Of a DNA stretch of 64,000 nt, positions 1 through 11,279 are shown piece after piece. The position numbers were made by a program, and so were the translations under genes. The notes under the pieces are model-generated. The model searched no databases. It worked only from the letters and a program-made list of their open reading frames with translations, and was not told where the DNA came from. How positions within the stretch are numbered: the first letter of the stretch is position 1; each line of letters starts with the position of its first letter. This stretch comes from Mactromeris polynyma (Eukaryota > Mollusca > Bivalvia > Venerida > Mactridae), in the NCBI GenBank assembly GCA_032209605.1, contig JASFXZ010000057.1, forward strand, positions 930,001 through 994,000. The letters are read 5' to 3'.

Positions 1-150
1 CAAGTTACGGTGTTTAAAAGGAAATACATGCCAATGATAGTATGAAAATGGACTATTCCAAAATATTTTTCTGCCATTACGCTATTCCAAAACATTGTGC
101 ACCAGTTTTGCGGCGCCCTTGGATGCTTTGCATCAATGCATTTCTTGTAT
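1..150 (-). repeat. Dispersed repeat, inverted copy of 22430-22560
   Basis: The first 150 bases match, in reverse complement, the segment at about 22430-22560. Shared blocks include GGTGTTWAAAGGAAAT, GAAAATGGACTATTCC and GCATCAATGCATTTCTTG. The piece ATACATGCCAATGATAG resembles the second tandem unit near 22720-22740 more closely. The repeat is cut by the window edge, so its full length is unknown. It has no coding content. Confidence 0.8.
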
Positions 151-995
151 ATAATTATATGTTGCAATTTTTGTGGATTGAATGGATAAAAATAACCCTT
201 ATTATTGTGCCTTTAAAAGAAACAATATTGTGGAACTCTTTTCTAGAAAATTAGTGCAAATAAAAAAGCCATGATTGTTAGTGCGGCTGCGCCATAAAAT
301 TACTTCATTAGCATTGACCTGAATGTGATGCTGCTGAGGAAGCTATTGTAAGATGATAACAAGTAGTTTGGAGAAATTATATCTTTTTAGAGTTTTTATG
401 TTTTTATTGCTCTTTTTATGCTCTCAATATTTTGTGTTCATGTTAAATGTGTATTTATAAATGTATTTGTAAAAATAATTCCTACATCTGTTATAGTTAA
501 TACGCACTAAATGACCAAATCTGTTGATGCGCCAAAAAAAACACACTGCATTCATGCGTTCATTTACTTGCCTGCCTGAATAGATCCTAATATTCTAATA
601 AACAGTAGAAATACAGCACATTGTGTCATTGATCAAGTTTAATATAGAGCTTTATTCAATGCAACAGATATATCAGCAGGGAACTAATACCGACATTGTA
701 ACATGGCTTTGACCATGTTAGGGTTCGATGTCCAATAGTCAAATGCATTCATTTTAATATTCAAAACTCATGAAGCTTGAATTTCAATTTTCAAAGCTTG
801 TTGCATGTTTAATAGTGTAACAGAAAAACATGCTGCTTGAATTTCAAATATCAAAGCTAAATAAAAAACAAAGGTTTCATTTTGATAGTGTAACAGAAAA
901 AAACATTTTTCATATTAAATGGTCCAAGAAATCCCCATGAGACACTTTCCTTGTTTATGTTTCCACATTATATTGTTTGTCTTGTTACAATTGTC
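151..995. other. AT-rich non-coding DNA with a degenerate direct repeat
   Basis: No coding signal is visible. At about 774-832 and 834-905 a segment is imperfectly duplicated: both copies begin GCTTGAATTTCAA, continue through a TCAAAGCT block and end with AGTGTAACAGAAAAA. Nothing else is recognisable. Confidence 0.5.
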
Positions 996-1217
996 TAGGG
1001 CTGACAACATTAACTTTATGTACTACTGGACAAGTCGGACAAGTAGATTTAAAAATCTCTTGTCCTGACCAAATGTTCACCTTAACAAGAAAATGAGGAG
1101 GGAAAATGTAGGGTGACATATGAAATAATACATGCATCAATGTTCAGGCTTTAATACATGATAATACATTTATACTAGATAATTCACAGTTATTCCAATT
1201 ATAAGTCTCACTGTCAC

Positions 1218-4110
1218 TTATTCATCATTGTATACGGGTCTTCTTGCCTTGTCACCCCCACGATACCACAACTCCATCGCACGTTCGCAGTTGTACTGTT
1301 CAACTGGTGGACCATGTATTGAAATAGCCATCAGAAAATTTAACATTTCAGAGGTAAGGCTTGCTCTCCAATCGGATTTAACACGTGCCATTGTGGAGAA
1401 TCCCCGTTCACACACCGCACTTACTAATCTCGATGAGCACTAGTATGTTGGAAAACCTTTCCACAAGAGCAGGTGATGTGAAGAGAGTCTTGAAGTAAGG
1501 CTCTTTGGCAATGCCCCTTGGCTGCCTGTTCACGTACACTTTCAGTGCTGGCCATTCAACTTGCTATAAGTGGTGTATATCACAGTTGAATCTTGCCAGC
1601 ATGAGTTCATAATGTTCACACAGGTGCTGCAGTTCATCCTCTCCATATATGGCAACCTCAGCCTCACTAACTGGTAGATTCACAGGGTAAAATATTTGCA
1701 TGTCCTTCAAAAGTTCTGAGGAGTCAATATCACCAAGCCTCTTTTTGATATGCTCACTTACAGTGTCAACCAATGCGTCTTCCTTGTTTTTCAGTTGTTC
1801 TTGGTTGAGCTCTGGTGTACTTAAATGAACACCACAGAATGTATTGTCATCAAGTGAATCATTGAATTTCTGCAGATTCTCACCAGGATGCTGTTTCAAA
1901 GCAACTAGGCACAGGCATGATGTTTCTAATGCTGACAATGCATCAGGAAGCGTACACAAATCCCTTTGGAACTCATGGGGCAAGTCACCAAGTATGGCTA
2001 GCACATCACAAATGAAGTGGATGTAATGCAGCAATTTGTATGACTTCAGATGTTCAAGGATGTTCTTAGCCCTGCATTGCACATCTACTGTTCCTTTCTT
2101 GGCTTCTATTGTGTCCTCAAAATGAGTGACTATGACCACATAGGATATGAGCAAATTCTCTTGCGACATGGACTGTGCCTTCCAAGTTGGTTGGACGGAT
2201 GAGCTTTATCTCCATTGCCTCAGACACAAGCTTTAATTCTCTCAATGCTTTTGCTGAATAATGGTAATGTTTGTGCATCATCATAAGCACTGACTTCAAG
2301 TCTGCAAATATTTTAGCATCACATTCTTTCATGGCATCAAGAGCCCCTAGCTCTAATCTATGAGACACACAGTGCATCGCTATCAGGTGTGGCACTTCTG
2401 CTTTCAGCAGGGCTGTCACATTCCTCCTTTTGCCAGGGTTAACACTGGCGCCATCGGACCCTGTTGCAATTAATTTCTCCTTCCAGTTCCACTGCGGATC
2501 CACACTAGCTTCTCAATTGCTCCAAGGACTCCTTAACACAACTTAAAAACCATGGTCAACATTACTACCTTACATGGCAAGACCTTATATCTAAGCATGT
2601 AAATTAGACAGTTAAAGAGCTTATGATTACTTTGAAAGATTGTTGATTACTAGATACATGTTGCAATCAGGACTTCACTGACTCTATTTAAAATATGCCG
2701 ATTAAAATCAATTTATTCTTCAGAAATGCATTATTTTATTGCAAAGACCTAAATTTATCTGAAATAATAAAATCAGAAATACCATGAACTGTTGTAACAA
2801 TTATCAACAACCATATCCTCTTTAAAAGTTGAAAAGTGAGACAACACTTGAAATTCTAAGAAACTTGTTTTATTATTTATCCCTGACATGCCCCTTCTTA
2901 TGTGCCACTGTAACATATTACTTGGTAACAATAAATAATTCTCCACATCAAAAATTAAAGTTGAACTACTGACGCTGATCTTTGGACAAAAGGACAGACC
3001 TTCCATGATTGTTTCATTGTGCCAAGTAGTTTGCCACCTCATTAGTTTATCAGCAAAACATGACTTCATAATCAAACTGTAGATTGTTTATAAACATATG
3101 TCTCCCAGATGGCAGTTTGTCAGTAATTGTAATACTGATACAGGATGGGAATGAAATATCGAGCAAACAAGAAATAGAGTCATATGACCTTTCTTTGATC
3201 AATTACCATGCACTGTATATGTATAAAAACATCAAAGGGCCATAACTCAGTGAAAAATTATCGGAGTGGAACGAAACTACAAGGATGCACAACTACACTT
3301 GATGCTAATCAATCATATAAAGTTTGGTTGAAATCCAACCACCAGTATTGGAGATGAAGAGTGGACAAGCTAAAAGTGGACCGACAGACAGAAGGACAGA
3401 TGCGGAAGACAAAAACAATGGGTTCCATATAAAGTAAAAAAAACTGGTAGATCTATAAACCTGTTACAGGCCATGTCTTTTTTGTAGCTGGTCGGCAACT
3501 TGACACCGTTTTCTCCTGCAGCTTCAATAGCTCTGAATACATGGTGAATGGCATCTCCTGTTTGGTGACCCAATATGCCGAATTGAAGCATGCTTTCAGC
3601 TGTTCCTTTTTCCTCTGGTCAATCCTGTCAATGGCTATGTCCATGGCACCCACTACTCTAGGCTCGTCACAACCTTCCCAAACAGGCGCTGGCCCTTCAA
3701 CACAGGCTGCAATATGAACATCTTCTGTGTAGCTGGGGAAAATGGTTTTAAAAGTCTCCTTGCCACTGTCTATATGAAATCGCTTTTCAAATTCTATGTT
3801 AATTTTACTTATGGCGTGACTTTTGATACTGTCCACTCTGAATAGATTCGTTCCATCAACAAAACTTGACAAAGAGCTGCTGGATGACGGCATTGAAATG
3901 TCTGTGTATTGTCTACACGGGGCACAGAACATTTTATCGCCTTCTGTATCATATCTTAGCCAGAAAACAATCTTTTACAAACGTCCGTTTTCTCTTATTT
4001 TTATCGTAATTAGTTTCAGTTTCATATGTACCTTTTTTTCTTTTTGGTTCTGTTTTTGAAGAAAATCCAAAATGTTCCAGTGACTGCAGCGAATTATGCA
4101 GCAGATTCAT
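1218..4110 (-). pseudogene. hAT transposase, ZNF862-like, multiply disrupted
   Basis: Read on the minus strand from an ATG at 4108-4110, the frame gives a basic N-terminus (KRKRTF), then WLRYDTEGDKMFCAPC and a spaced SHAISK, the pattern of a TTF-type zinc finger. Next come the DUF4371-like block (KQEMPFTMYSELLKLQEK, SYKKDMACNRFI), the RNase-H-fold block (TGSDGASVN, then AMHCVSHRLELGALDA near 2340-2400), HFEDTIEAKKGT near 2080-2130, WPALKVYV near 1530-1550, and the C-terminal hAT dimerisation region (CERGFSTMARVKSDWR, 1370-1415). The copy is dead. There are frameshifts near 3965, in an A-run near 3509-3512, near 2505, near 2170 and near 1410; an in-frame TAG lies at 1564-1566; and about 70 codons around the first catalytic aspartate are missing, replaced by AT-rich sequence at 2555-3460. 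An intron plus a lost exon could explain that gap. In this lineage such genes occur both as transposons and as host-domesticated copies; the flanking inverted ends favour a transposon. Confidence 0.85.
3190..3420. repeat. Dispersed repeat inside the hAT element
   Basis: The sequence GGGCCATAACTCAGTG followed by a stretch ending in GACCGACAGACAGAAGGACAG is a pattern widespread in bivalve genomes as I know them. It lies in the non-coding gap of the hAT transposase, so it arrived after or with the loss of the middle of that gene. It does not encode anything. Confidence 0.55.
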
Positions 4111-4662
4111 GATTTCATCAATAATTTAATGCTTAATCGAGTATTTGTCATAACGCAACGTCCCCCCTTACCGAGTATTAAACTATTTTCGTGCCAGACA
4201 AGTTGATGAAAATGAATGATACAGCATATTTACGAGTATTTAGGCCCAATTCCTACTAATAAATCATCGATATATTAAGCCGGTTGCAGGTTCAATTTAA
4301 TTGTTATACAATACAGATACCAACTGCCAACACGGCCTTCGACCGCGCAGAACATTGTTCTGCAAAATGGAAGTATGAAAAAGTGATTGATACTGCTCGA
4401 GAAACGGAAAGACCAGGTCTTTTTATAGGGCTCCTAATTTTAGTAAAATTTCGGCGATTTGATACGGACATTCGCTTTTCTTTAACTGTGGATTGATCGT
4501 TCGTTTTAGTTGAATTGATTTAAGCCTATTAGGTTTACTTGGGCACAATTCCTTCCATTGAAAGTCACTGGTCACATCGGGCAAGCAGTTTTGGAAATCG
4601 GTTGCCCGGACCTTCAATTTACTGGTCAAAATCCATCGGACAACCGTTAATGTTGAGCCCTG

Positions 4663-5989
4663 GATCTTGTTGTGTTTTAAAATTGAAATATTTAGTCTAC
4701 AATTTGTTTTAAAGTTGTATAATAAGAGAAGACAATCATTAACAGTTAACATTTTTGAACTCAAAGTGCTCATGGTTAGCTGTTGTGCTAGTCTTGCTTC
4801 TGTCATTGTGTGTCATGCGATGTCTGTCTTCGACAGTTACTACAGTGTAAACTGTCAAATCCAACATCAGGTGGTTCCGGGTATCAGACGGCGTCCATCA
4901 AGTTTCCGATCAATAACTTGAGCATAATATCTTGGACAAGTTTGATAACCCGCCATATCGCACTTGTCTCTCCAGAGACAGGTTGTGATTTCCTCATATT
5001 TAGGGAGCATCCAAACTTAATATTTCGTGTGGATGCTTTAATGGCCATTTATTGAACAATGTCACATTCCAAGTGTTTTTAATCAGTAACCAACCTGTAA
5101 ACATTTATGGTATATCATCAAGTTTCAGAGTAGCATGTTTGGATTATTGCACCCTTGTTGATATGAAACCCGTTCTGATCGTTTATCTTTATAAATGCAA
5201 CTGTAGGAAATGTAACAAGCATTGTTCTCAGGTACTCAGGTGAGCCATACAGGACCATTATGACCATTTTGTTTACTGGACATTTTGATTTGAGCTACCA
5301 ACTCGCACTTATGAAATGAAGCCAAGGTATCTACATGTTACCTAAAAACTGGTGAAAGGGACACTAGTCTACCTAGAAATAAATGAAAAAGCACATACAC
5401 TTGCGTCACCAACACCCCTCAATGTTCATTAATAGTTCTCATTGTCAACACAAAGAACTTGTAACCCGTTACAGAATCATAGGCATTTGGACTCGGCATT
5501 GGGAGGCACTGTCATGTGTATATGGCATTCCCTGTAATTACGTATTCTCTCTCTCTTATTGCTGTGTTTTACCTCACATGGGATTTTATATCATCCTGGT
5601 TATTGTTACCATATCTTAAGACTTCATTGGTGTTAATTCCATCCTATCTTATTGTCAAACATTGGTTAGACCTGATATATCAACTTACCAATTTCAGTAA
5701 ATGTCTGAACATATTAGCAATAGTAAATGAAAAGGACCTTGGTACCTCCATGTTAAAGTACTGCCTTAATTTTGAATGTAGAAATTACCTTAGTGAAAGG
5801 GGGAAGTTAATTATTGTTACTGTCTCATTACTGTTCAAAAATATTGAAATCTTCAAGTTTATAAATTGTGAATGCTAATTGACATCTTCAATACATTAGG
5901 TGGCAACTTCAGGTATTACAAATATTTAAATTATAAGGACCACAGTCATGGTAGAACTTTTGTTATAAAAGTAAAATAAAATAAAAGTG
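4663..5989. other. Non-coding DNA with a decayed repeat end
   Basis: Only short frames of low-complexity, membrane-like composition occur and none resembles a known protein. At 5230-5275 the sequence ACTCAGGTGAGCCATACAGG with a following CATTATGACCATTTTG resembles the end of the decayed repeat at 60150-60200, suggesting another old copy of the same family here. Confidence 0.45.
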
Positions 5990-6246
5990 TTTATTTATTA
6001 TAGTGTCGCCTCTACTTAAAGGGCTAGCCATTTCTGACTTATGAGACACATACTTTCTGAGCACATTTACTTCCCGATTCCCATCCTTAAATGCCAGGCG
6101 CCAGACTGGTAGGTACACAGTAATTATTATTTAACTTGTTGGCGGCTCACCAACCTGCCATATCAGAACAGACACCTACTGGAATTCAAACCTTCGACCT
6201 CTCTCTCCCAAGGCGGATGCCTTAACCACTCGGCCAAGGGAGATGG
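5990..6246 (-). mobile_element. tRNA-Ser/Leu-derived SINE
   Basis: On the minus strand the head reads CTTGGCCGAGTGGTTAAGGC (an A-box typical of tRNA-Ser/Leu) and then a B-box-like GGTTTGAATTCC near 6180-6195. A body of about 180 bases follows, with GGTTGGTGAGCCGCC and GGAATCGGGAAG, and an AT-rich end near 5990. The head plus body structure argues for a SINE rather than a functional tRNA gene. I could not find a convincing target-site duplication. Confidence 0.7.
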
Positions 6247-7550
6247 TATTGTTTGTTATTGGTAACATTCAAATTGTTTAAGAATTGTTTGATATCTTTG
6301 TATAATTATTGTATGTTCTTTTAAATCCGTCTTTATTATTTATTTTATAGATAATGTTAACATAACACATTAGTGTACACAAGCTTGTATGTTGTTAAGA
6401 CTTTGAACATGGTGATTAACATAATTCATCCATAAACTAGTCCTTAGGCTGAACTCCCACGGGACGAAACCAAACTATACCATTGAACACCCCCCTTATG
6501 GCTTCATAATTATTTTTACTAATTATTATGCCTATACACTGCTTAATATTGCAGTAGACAAGCCTTAGTATTTGATATCTTGAAGGAAAAGTCATTAATG
6601 ACTGCATTTCCTTCTGAATATTATCTGAATTACCACCAAGTTTGTCTGTATCTGTAAGCCGACTCCCGGGACTGTGTTAAGCAATTATGGTTTTCTCCCG
6701 AAAGGAATAAATAACTTCTATATTATTTGTCCAATAATTATCCAAAAGTTTGTTATTGCATAACATTGGGGTGTACATATCACAGATGAGAAAGTAGATA
6801 TTGATTTATAGATACATTGCAGAATCTAACATTCTGTATGGAAAACCATCCAAGTTTTAGGTTATACAAATAGCTGTATGTATATATAATGACTGTATGT
6901 GATTAAATTGTTAGGGGGGAGGGGAGTATGGATGAGTATTTGAATCATATGTCCCTCACCACTGAGTTCAAGCCTCCCCAGGGTTAGAATCAATGGTTTA
7001 TAATGCAAATATTTTGTACTGACTTGTAAAAACCTCAACATTAGACATAGCCAACATCTGGGTAAAACCACCCACATCCAACACCTGCATGAGCTTCAGC
7101 AATACAACAGAATGATGTACAGTATACCTTATAGAGGTTGCTCTGTAGTATCCCTGGTATGATATTATATGGGACTTGAGAGTCGAAAATCGGATTCAAG
7201 ATAAAAAAGTTATGGTGACTCACAGTCAGTTTAACTTTTTGTTGAAATTTGATTGTAATACAATTTTTATGAAGTAGTTTCTGTCGATTTTCTGTATACG
7301 TGTAGATTGTAGTGAACGTTAGAAATGATTCACAAAGTCCTCCTGTTTGTATTTCTTTTTATTCGCACACTTAAACAATGTCTGGAAATCCAGTCATATA
7401 AAGTTGTAAATATAAATCTAAAGTTATGGTTCTCCAATATGTATATCAAGCTGGTACTCCAGTGAATATTAAAATAAAATAACCTAAATGCAAATTCTGG
7501 TACTCCAGTTAAATGTAAAGTAAAGGTACTCCTTTGAATGAATTCTTATT
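6247..7550. other. Non-coding DNA, nothing recognised
   Basis: AT-rich sequence without a supported gene. The segment near 7220-7260 (CAGTTTAACTTTTTGTTG and what follows) recurs in similar form near 8290-8330, so at least part is repetitive. Confidence 0.4.
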
Positions 7551-7565
7551 TCTGTTTAGCATATG
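7551..7565. repeat. Target-site duplication, left copy, of SINE 7566-7858
   Basis: TCTGTTTAGCATATG here is repeated exactly at 7859-7873, directly flanking the SINE. Fifteen identical bases is the usual length for LINE-mobilised SINE insertion. Confidence 0.9.
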
Positions 7566-7858
7566 TATGTATATGCTTTTATTTATCGTCGCCACCGGTT
7601 TCCCATATGGGCGACGCCTCCGGAAGAATGTTAGTCATATTAGATTTGGAGGATAGTGCATGATACAGAAGATGCCCCAGTTCCAGAAGCACCCCTGGTT
7701 CTTTTACGTGCTCGATGTAAAGCATCATACACGGGACCTCGGTTTTTAAAGTCTCGTCCGAAAGACTGTTAGTACGGTCAGTGATGGAGCGGGGAATCGA
7801 ACCAGCGATCCCTGGATTACAAGTCCAGCGTTTTACCACTGGACCACTGATCCGCTAC
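7566..7858 (-). mobile_element. tRNA-derived SINE (tRNA-Thr-like head)
   Basis: Minus-strand element of about 293 bp. The 74-nt head (7782-7855) has an A-box TGGTCCAGTGG, an anticodon-like TGT within CTTGTAA, and a perfect B-box GGTTCGATTCC. A conserved body follows (ACGAGACTTTAAAAACCGAG, CACGTAAAAGAACCAGGGG), of a type seen in the central domain of tRNA SINEs from many invertebrates. It ends in AATAAAAGC before the duplication. Perfect 15-bp flanking duplications define both ends. A sister copy lies at 48628-48926. Confidence 0.92.
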
Positions 7859-7873
7859 TCTGTTTAGCATATG
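7859..7873. repeat. Target-site duplication, right copy, of SINE 7566-7858
   Basis: Exact second copy of the 15 bases at 7551-7565. Confidence 0.9.
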
Positions 7874-7927
7874 AAGTTACATGTTTTTATACACACCTAA
7901 AACAAAGATAATTTGGAAGCCAAACCT

Positions 7928-8033
7928 TGAGGGCTTTGGTGATAAATAAACATTTCAGATATAACAATAGATGTGTGACCTTAAGGGCTTTGATAATAAA
8001 TTAACAGTTCAGATATAATAATAGATGTGTGAT
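7928..8033. repeat. Short tandem duplication, unit about 53 bp
   Basis: Two imperfect units in tandem each contain AGGGCTTTG, a TAATAAAT/GATAAATAAAC stretch and CAGATATAAYAATAGATG. They differ at several bases, so the duplication is not recent. Confidence 0.7.
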
Positions 8034-8192
8034 CACAATTAATCAGAGGAAATATGTTATCAAAGATTTTAGAAATAAGGTGTTAATAACAGAACAATAG
8101 CTTAGCAGTCAATGTTGGCAGACAGCACAGATGTCAAACTATACAAAATAATTAAAATTGATGGTAAGAGAAAAGTCTAAATTTTCACTGCA

Positions 8193-8416
8193 TAATACAA
8201 TTGTCTGTACAGAATTGCTGAAAAACGTAAGTTCACAGACAAAAATTACAAAAATATCAGTAAATAATGCATTTACAATATTGATGATGACTGTCAGTTT
8301 CACTTTTTGTTGAAATTTGGTTGTTAATACAATTGTCTGTACAGAACTGCTGAAAAACGTAAGTTCACAGACAAAAAATACAAAAAAATATCAGTTAATA
8401 ATGCATTTACAATATT
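8193..8416. repeat. Direct duplication, copies 132 bp apart
   Basis: The segment starting TAATACAATTGTCTGTACAG at 8193 recurs at 8325. Both copies continue through GCTGAAAAACGTAAGTTCAC to ATAATGCATTTACAATATT. Divergence is only a few bases. Confidence 0.8.
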
Positions 8417-9047
8417 GCACAAAAAGTGCTTATTACCTGACTTCATTACTGTTTTGCAAATTTTGTTTGAATGCTATATGCATCATTTCTGACTGCTTTT
8501 ATGTAGATGTTCAGAGTCTTATCAGTGTTACATGAAAGTGTTTTTATACACATTTTTGTTCAACATTTTTATTAATGTAACTAGTGCAGTAAAGTGTTTG
8601 GTACATTAATATTTCAGAGACGTTTTTTATGCATGCTAAGAGGATTTGTTAATATTCCATGGTACAAATGATCTTACATATATCAAAACATCTCAAAGAC
8701 TTGGCAGATTGGCTGACAAAATGTTCAGTTGATTACGTAAGTATAACACCTGATTGTCATTTTGATTTATTTTACTCTATAGATAACTATCTACATGACA
8801 AAGTAATGACTTAATTTAAGATGACATTTTGTACCTTTTTGCATGTCATTATAGCATTCATAACAAAAAATTTTCATACACATTCTTGAACATTTCAATG
8901 CAAAACTCAGATTGAGTGTAAGTACTTAGTGCTGTGTATAACAGTATAGTGAACTGTTCTTGCCCTAACAAGTCTGACCCTCCCTCGAATATTAAAGCAA
9001 ATGAGTCACAGATGTATCGGTGAGTATTGTATTATACTTCATATATT

Positions 9048-9464
9048 CAGGGTCGTTGAACACGTGACTTTTTGTTTACTACTATAAAGCTGGTGGCGGA
9101 TCACAGTCTAGTTTGTACTGTGGCAGTATTTGTTTGTTAGAAATAGTTTTTAATAGCCTAAAACCTGGTCATGCAAAATCTGGTTGCATCGATGCCCATA
9201 TACACACACAGATCTCTGTAAGTTTGCCGGAATGCGTGCCACAAAATTTAAGCGAGGCGAAATGTTCTCCGATTTTTTTGTGGCACACATTCCAGGAAAA
9301 CTAGTGAATTCTATGTGTCCATATGGGCATCGATGCAACCGGATTATGGATGACCAGGTTTTAGGCTATTAAATACTATTTCTAACAAACAAAAACTGCC
9401 AAAATACGTACCGTTTTGTGATCTGCCGCCAGGTAAACAAAACGTCACATGTTCAACCACCCTG
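9048..9464. mobile_element. Fold-back hAT-like MITE with 185-195 bp arms
   Basis: The element is almost entirely one inverted repeat. The left arm 9048-9242 starts CAGGGTCGTTGAACACGTGA; the right arm 9280-9464, read in reverse complement, starts CAGGGTGGTTGAACATGTGA. Only 37 bases separate the arms. Shared inner blocks include TTGTTTGTTAGAAATAGT, AATAGCCTAAAACCTGGTCA and GTTGCATCGATGCCCATAT. CAGGG ends fit hAT elements, though no 8-bp target duplication is visible. It carries no transposase; mirror-image short frames on the two strands are artefacts of the palindrome. Confidence 0.85.
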
Positions 9465-11279
9465 ATACTCAAACCTCCAAACACAGAAGGGTATGAAGTT
9501 TGACCCAGATGTTGCATGTTTGTTTTATACAAACTGTCAGTGGCATTTGTTGGTTAATGATCTATGTATTGAAATGTCAAATATAATATATATAAGGATA
9601 CAAAAAATGGGCACTTACCGTCCCCGAAAAAGCCTAATGAAAATGGATTACATTTTAAATGATGGTATTTCCATAATGCTTGCCATTTGAACTATCTTAG
9701 TAACTTGATATAGTGCCATCCTTGAAGAAATAATCATGTGGCATAATTCTATGAACTGCTTAAAATGGCCCCTAATCGGAAAATGTTTTGAGGTCTCGGA
9801 GTGGAGGAAAATTTTTGGAAACAACACTGTTATAAAATACTTCCTTACATTGAACTCAGAACATTTAGACTCCATAAACGGTTTGTAATTAAAACTGAAT
9901 TCTTAATCACAAACTGTCAGACCATATTATAGTTGTAAACAATTCTTTTGTCTGCATGTCAATCATCTGTGAGTTTTAACCCCCTCAGTAATCAAGATGG
10001 AGTAGATTTTCCCTATCCCCATAGGGCTTGTAAAACAAGTCTTAATGGCTATAGGATTATATTCTAGGTATGATTTTGCTTGAACTTTATTTTTTTATGC
10101 CCCCACTCTAAAAGAGGGTTATATGAATTTTCTCTTGTCTGTCTGTCTGGCTGCCCTTTCTTCTGTCCATCACCAAATCTTGTGTGCATATCCAGATGTA
10201 TATGAGCTAGATCCACATTACCTTAGAGGAATGTTAACCAGCATGTGAATTTGTGCACCTGGGCTATGGCACTTTACTTAGTTAAAAATAGCTTATTGAG
10301 CCTGCTATGTTGTGTCACATATATCTGTATGAGAGCCTGAGGGTCATGTTACTTTACAGGAATGTTACAAGAGAAAGTTGATGCCAAAGTCGCTGGGTAA
10401 ATGTTTTTGCAAAATAATTCATGTGAAATTTTTGATGGAAATATGTAGAAAAAATAAGCAAAAGTGATGTACCGGTAATAACACAAACAGAATTTGGAAA
10501 TATTGAATATGCAATTTGTGTATTAGAAATGCACATATGCATCATTGATGTAAATAACAACAAAGGAAAATCATCTTATTATAAACAGTCTTTAATAAAA
10601 AATACATTACACATATTAAGATGAAACTATATGCAACATTAGAAAATGATTCTCTTCCTTTTATGCTAAAGCACCTGTGTCTCAATATTACTGATGGTGT
10701 TAAATTGGAAATATAGCAGCCAGACTAACTTCTGTAGGCATATACATACATCTTTCTAATTGCCTCTGTTTTGGACAATAATACACAAAATAACTCAATT
10801 ATTAAATCCTATAGAAATGCTCCATTACATCATGGTGGTGCCCCTTCATAAGCATCAAATGTCTTTGGACAAAAATACTACCAGCATGTAATGAACATGT
10901 TATTCAGGGTTTGCCCACATCGGTGGTAAACCACTGCATTATAAACGGCTTCTTAGATATAATAAACTGACTCACATGACAGATGATTTTAACTGGTTGA
11001 TTCCTACTCCTAATCTGAATCCCTCACTCCAATACTGCAGCTATTGCTAGCATTAGCACATTGTTTGCCGTTGGCCTGACTTATACACAAGACAACAATC
11101 AAACATTACGTAATTAAGTTTGCATTTAATCTAATCTTAGTTTGAAGACTCTGACTCTGAGACATCCCGTATTGGCGACCATTTCCATCTGTGTTATAGA
11201 ATGAGATGAGGGAACATTACCCTCTTAGATGCACGTTTTCCATGTTTATACAAAATCTGGTATGTTTGTCAGTTTATGT
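9465..11279. other. Non-coding DNA with a decayed bivalve-type repeat
   Basis: No supportable gene. At 10095-10390 the string ATGCCCCCACTCTAAAAGAG and the CTGTCTGTCTGG that follows are typical of a dispersed bivalve repeat family. The rest is AT-rich sequence of no recognised identity. Confidence 0.45.

Larger units (their letters stand above)
996..4662 (-). mobile_element. Decayed hAT-superfamily DNA transposon
   Basis: The broken transposase at 1218-4110 is bracketed by inverted ends. The left end begins TAGGGCTGACAACATTAAC at 996; the right end, read in reverse complement from 4662, begins CAGGGCTCAACATTAAC. hAT ends typically start CAGGG. Subterminal sequence on both sides is rich in TTGTCC/GGACAA motifs. 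No clean 8-bp target duplication remains (flanks CAATTGTC and GATCTTGT), which fits an old insertion. The element is about 3.67 kb, of ordinary hAT length. An unrelated dispersed repeat lies inside it at about 3190-3420. Confidence 0.75.

Noticed and set aside
2773..3075. Missing middle exon of the hAT transposase
   Set aside because: The 100-codon frame here lacks the expected catalytic aspartate context and looks like AT-rich filler.
7579..7839. 86-codon minus-strand frame
   Set aside because: It is read from the tRNA-derived SINE, including its B-box region.
9150..9372. Mirror-image 62-codon frames on both strands beginning MHRCPY
   Set aside because: They arise from the two arms of the long palindrome at 9048-9464.
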